Made by a program: the position numbers and the translations under genes. Below are positions 42,839 to 43,181 of a stretch of 43,181 bases of DNA, one piece after another. The DNA is taken from contig NZ_JAUUTW010000039.1 in NCBI RefSeq assembly GCF_030676415.1, positions 1 to 43,181 of the forward strand, read 5' to 3'. The notes below the pieces were generated by a model that ran no database searches, had not been told where the DNA came from, and worked only from the letters and a program-made list of their open reading frames with translations. Source of the stretch: Peribacillus frigoritolerans (GTDB lineage: Bacteria; Bacillota; Bacilli; Bacillales; DSM-1321). Position 1 is the stretch's first letter. Each line of letters opens with the position of its first letter.

Positions 42839-42922
42839 CTCTATGTTTCTAACGATTGATTTCCTGTAAAAAAATACGGAATACTATAATAAAAAAACTC
42901 TATCATAGAATAGAGTTTTGTT
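42839..42922. repeat. Terminator-containing intergenic repeat, copy 2
   Basis: The partner of 33274-33358, same orientation: ctctatgtttctaacga, then tataataaaaaaactctat and a hairpin (aaactctat 42895-42903 with atagagttt 42910-42918). The two copies bracket the 9.5-kb block with the put, gab and regulator genes and all the relics between them. Confidence 0.6.
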
Positions 42923-42935
42923 TTCAGTTTGTAGA

Positions 42936-42975
42936 CAAAAGGGGTTCGGAATTAAAAAATTCTGAACCCCTTTTG
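42936..42975. terminator. Strong bidirectional hairpin next to the IS1182 gene
   Basis: Arms caaaaggggttc and gaaccccttttg (42936-42947 with 42964-42975), plus an inner gaatt/attc pairing. Flanked by A and T on both sides. It lies about 60 bases after the transposase stop and may belong to the insertion sequence end. Confidence 0.65.
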
Positions 42976-43034
42976 AAATTCCCTTTGAATTTTCTCCTAA
43001 AGTTAAGAGATTGGGGCTCTACGAGCCCACTATG

Positions 43035-43181
43035 TTAGGCCATTTTTGGACCTTGCCATGTCCAATTGGCCATCTTCTTTAAATTAATGGCAGCGAAAGT
43101 AAGCATCGCCTGCATCGACAATTTTTTAAGTCCCCTTAAAGTAGTCCAACGCATACCATGCTTTTCTTTTGCATCTGCGAA
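43035..43181 (-). CDS. IS1182-family transposase, C-terminal end (partial)
   Basis: 49 codons run in from the window edge: FADAKEKHGMRWTTLRGLKK, then LSMQAMLTFAAINLKKMANW, ending WQGPKMA and stop. FADAKE.HG.R..R.RGL is the conserved last block of IS1182-family DDE transposases, with AA.NLKK after it. The upstream part is outside the window, so completeness cannot be judged. Confidence 0.85.
   Translation of the reverse strand, partial: FADAKEKHGMRWTTLRGLKKLSMQAMLTFAAINLKKMANWTWQGPKMA

Noticed and set aside
1..43181. CRISPR arrays, tRNA or rRNA genes, riboswitches
   Set aside because: No regularly spaced repeats, no tRNA cloverleaf ends or rRNA-like conserved blocks, and no leader with a recognisable riboswitch or T-box core were seen by eye on either strand.

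Overview
The window looks like chromosome of an endospore-forming Bacillaceae, most like the Peribacillus / Bacillus simplex group. The pointers are low-to-moderate G+C, Bacillus-type ribosome binding sites, a rsbQ-rsbP stress pair, a yng-type leucine-degradation operon, ythAB, putBC and gabP. The genus is inferred; no rRNA or other marker gene is present.

Layout. 0-6.9 kb (mixed strands): a partial dispersed repeat, a small membrane protein, rsbQ-rsbP (energy-stress input to the sigma-B phosphatase cascade), two small unknown proteins (one with a C-K-C-K-C-K-C run), a decayed subclass B1 metallo-beta-lactamase, and a solitary FhuD-like siderophore-binding lipoprotein behind two Fur boxes. 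6.9-13.1 kb (minus strand): an LXG polymorphic-toxin locus. Transcription order is DUF5082 - DUF5344 - LXG toxin with an RNase A-like tip - CdiI-like immunity - terminator, then an orphan nuclease cassette with its YezG-like immunity, then decayed cassettes and another YezG-like immunity. A ~450 bp near-identical direct repeat links the full toxin to the orphan cassette, which is the arrangement expected for tip exchange by recombination.

13.1-16.2 kb: small unknown genes and a beta-lactamase-fold serine hydrolase. 16.3-20.1 kb (minus): an NAD salvage operon nrtR-pncA-pncB-nadE, with a perfect palindrome over the -10 box upstream. 20.2-28.8 kb (minus): tetR followed by yngJ-I-H-HB-G-F-E (acyl-CoA dehydrogenase, acyl-CoA synthetase, biotin-dependent carboxylase, HMG-CoA lyase, methylglutaconyl-CoA hydratase), the route from isovaleryl-CoA to acetoacetate plus acetyl-CoA. 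A palindrome fills the spacer of the yngJ promoter. 28.9-32.2 kb (minus): ythA-ythB cytochrome bd-type oxidase and a secreted FG-GAP-like protein.

32.3-43.2 kb: a proline/GABA utilisation region set in decaying DNA. Working genes are putB, putC, gabP, a sigma-54-type AAA+ regulator whose GAFTGA loop has changed to GVFTAD, an acyl-CoA thioesterase with no canonical start behind its ribosome binding site, and an orphan biotinyl/lipoyl-like domain. Between them lie relics of an aldehyde dehydrogenase, a glutamate dehydrogenase, two IS3-family elements and an IS6-like transposase. Two copies of a ~85 bp terminator-containing element flank the block, and the window ends inside an IS1182-family transposase.

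Most promising for follow-up: the toxin cassette array with its repeat and scars, the GAFTGA-altered regulator, and the two palindrome/promoter overlaps.
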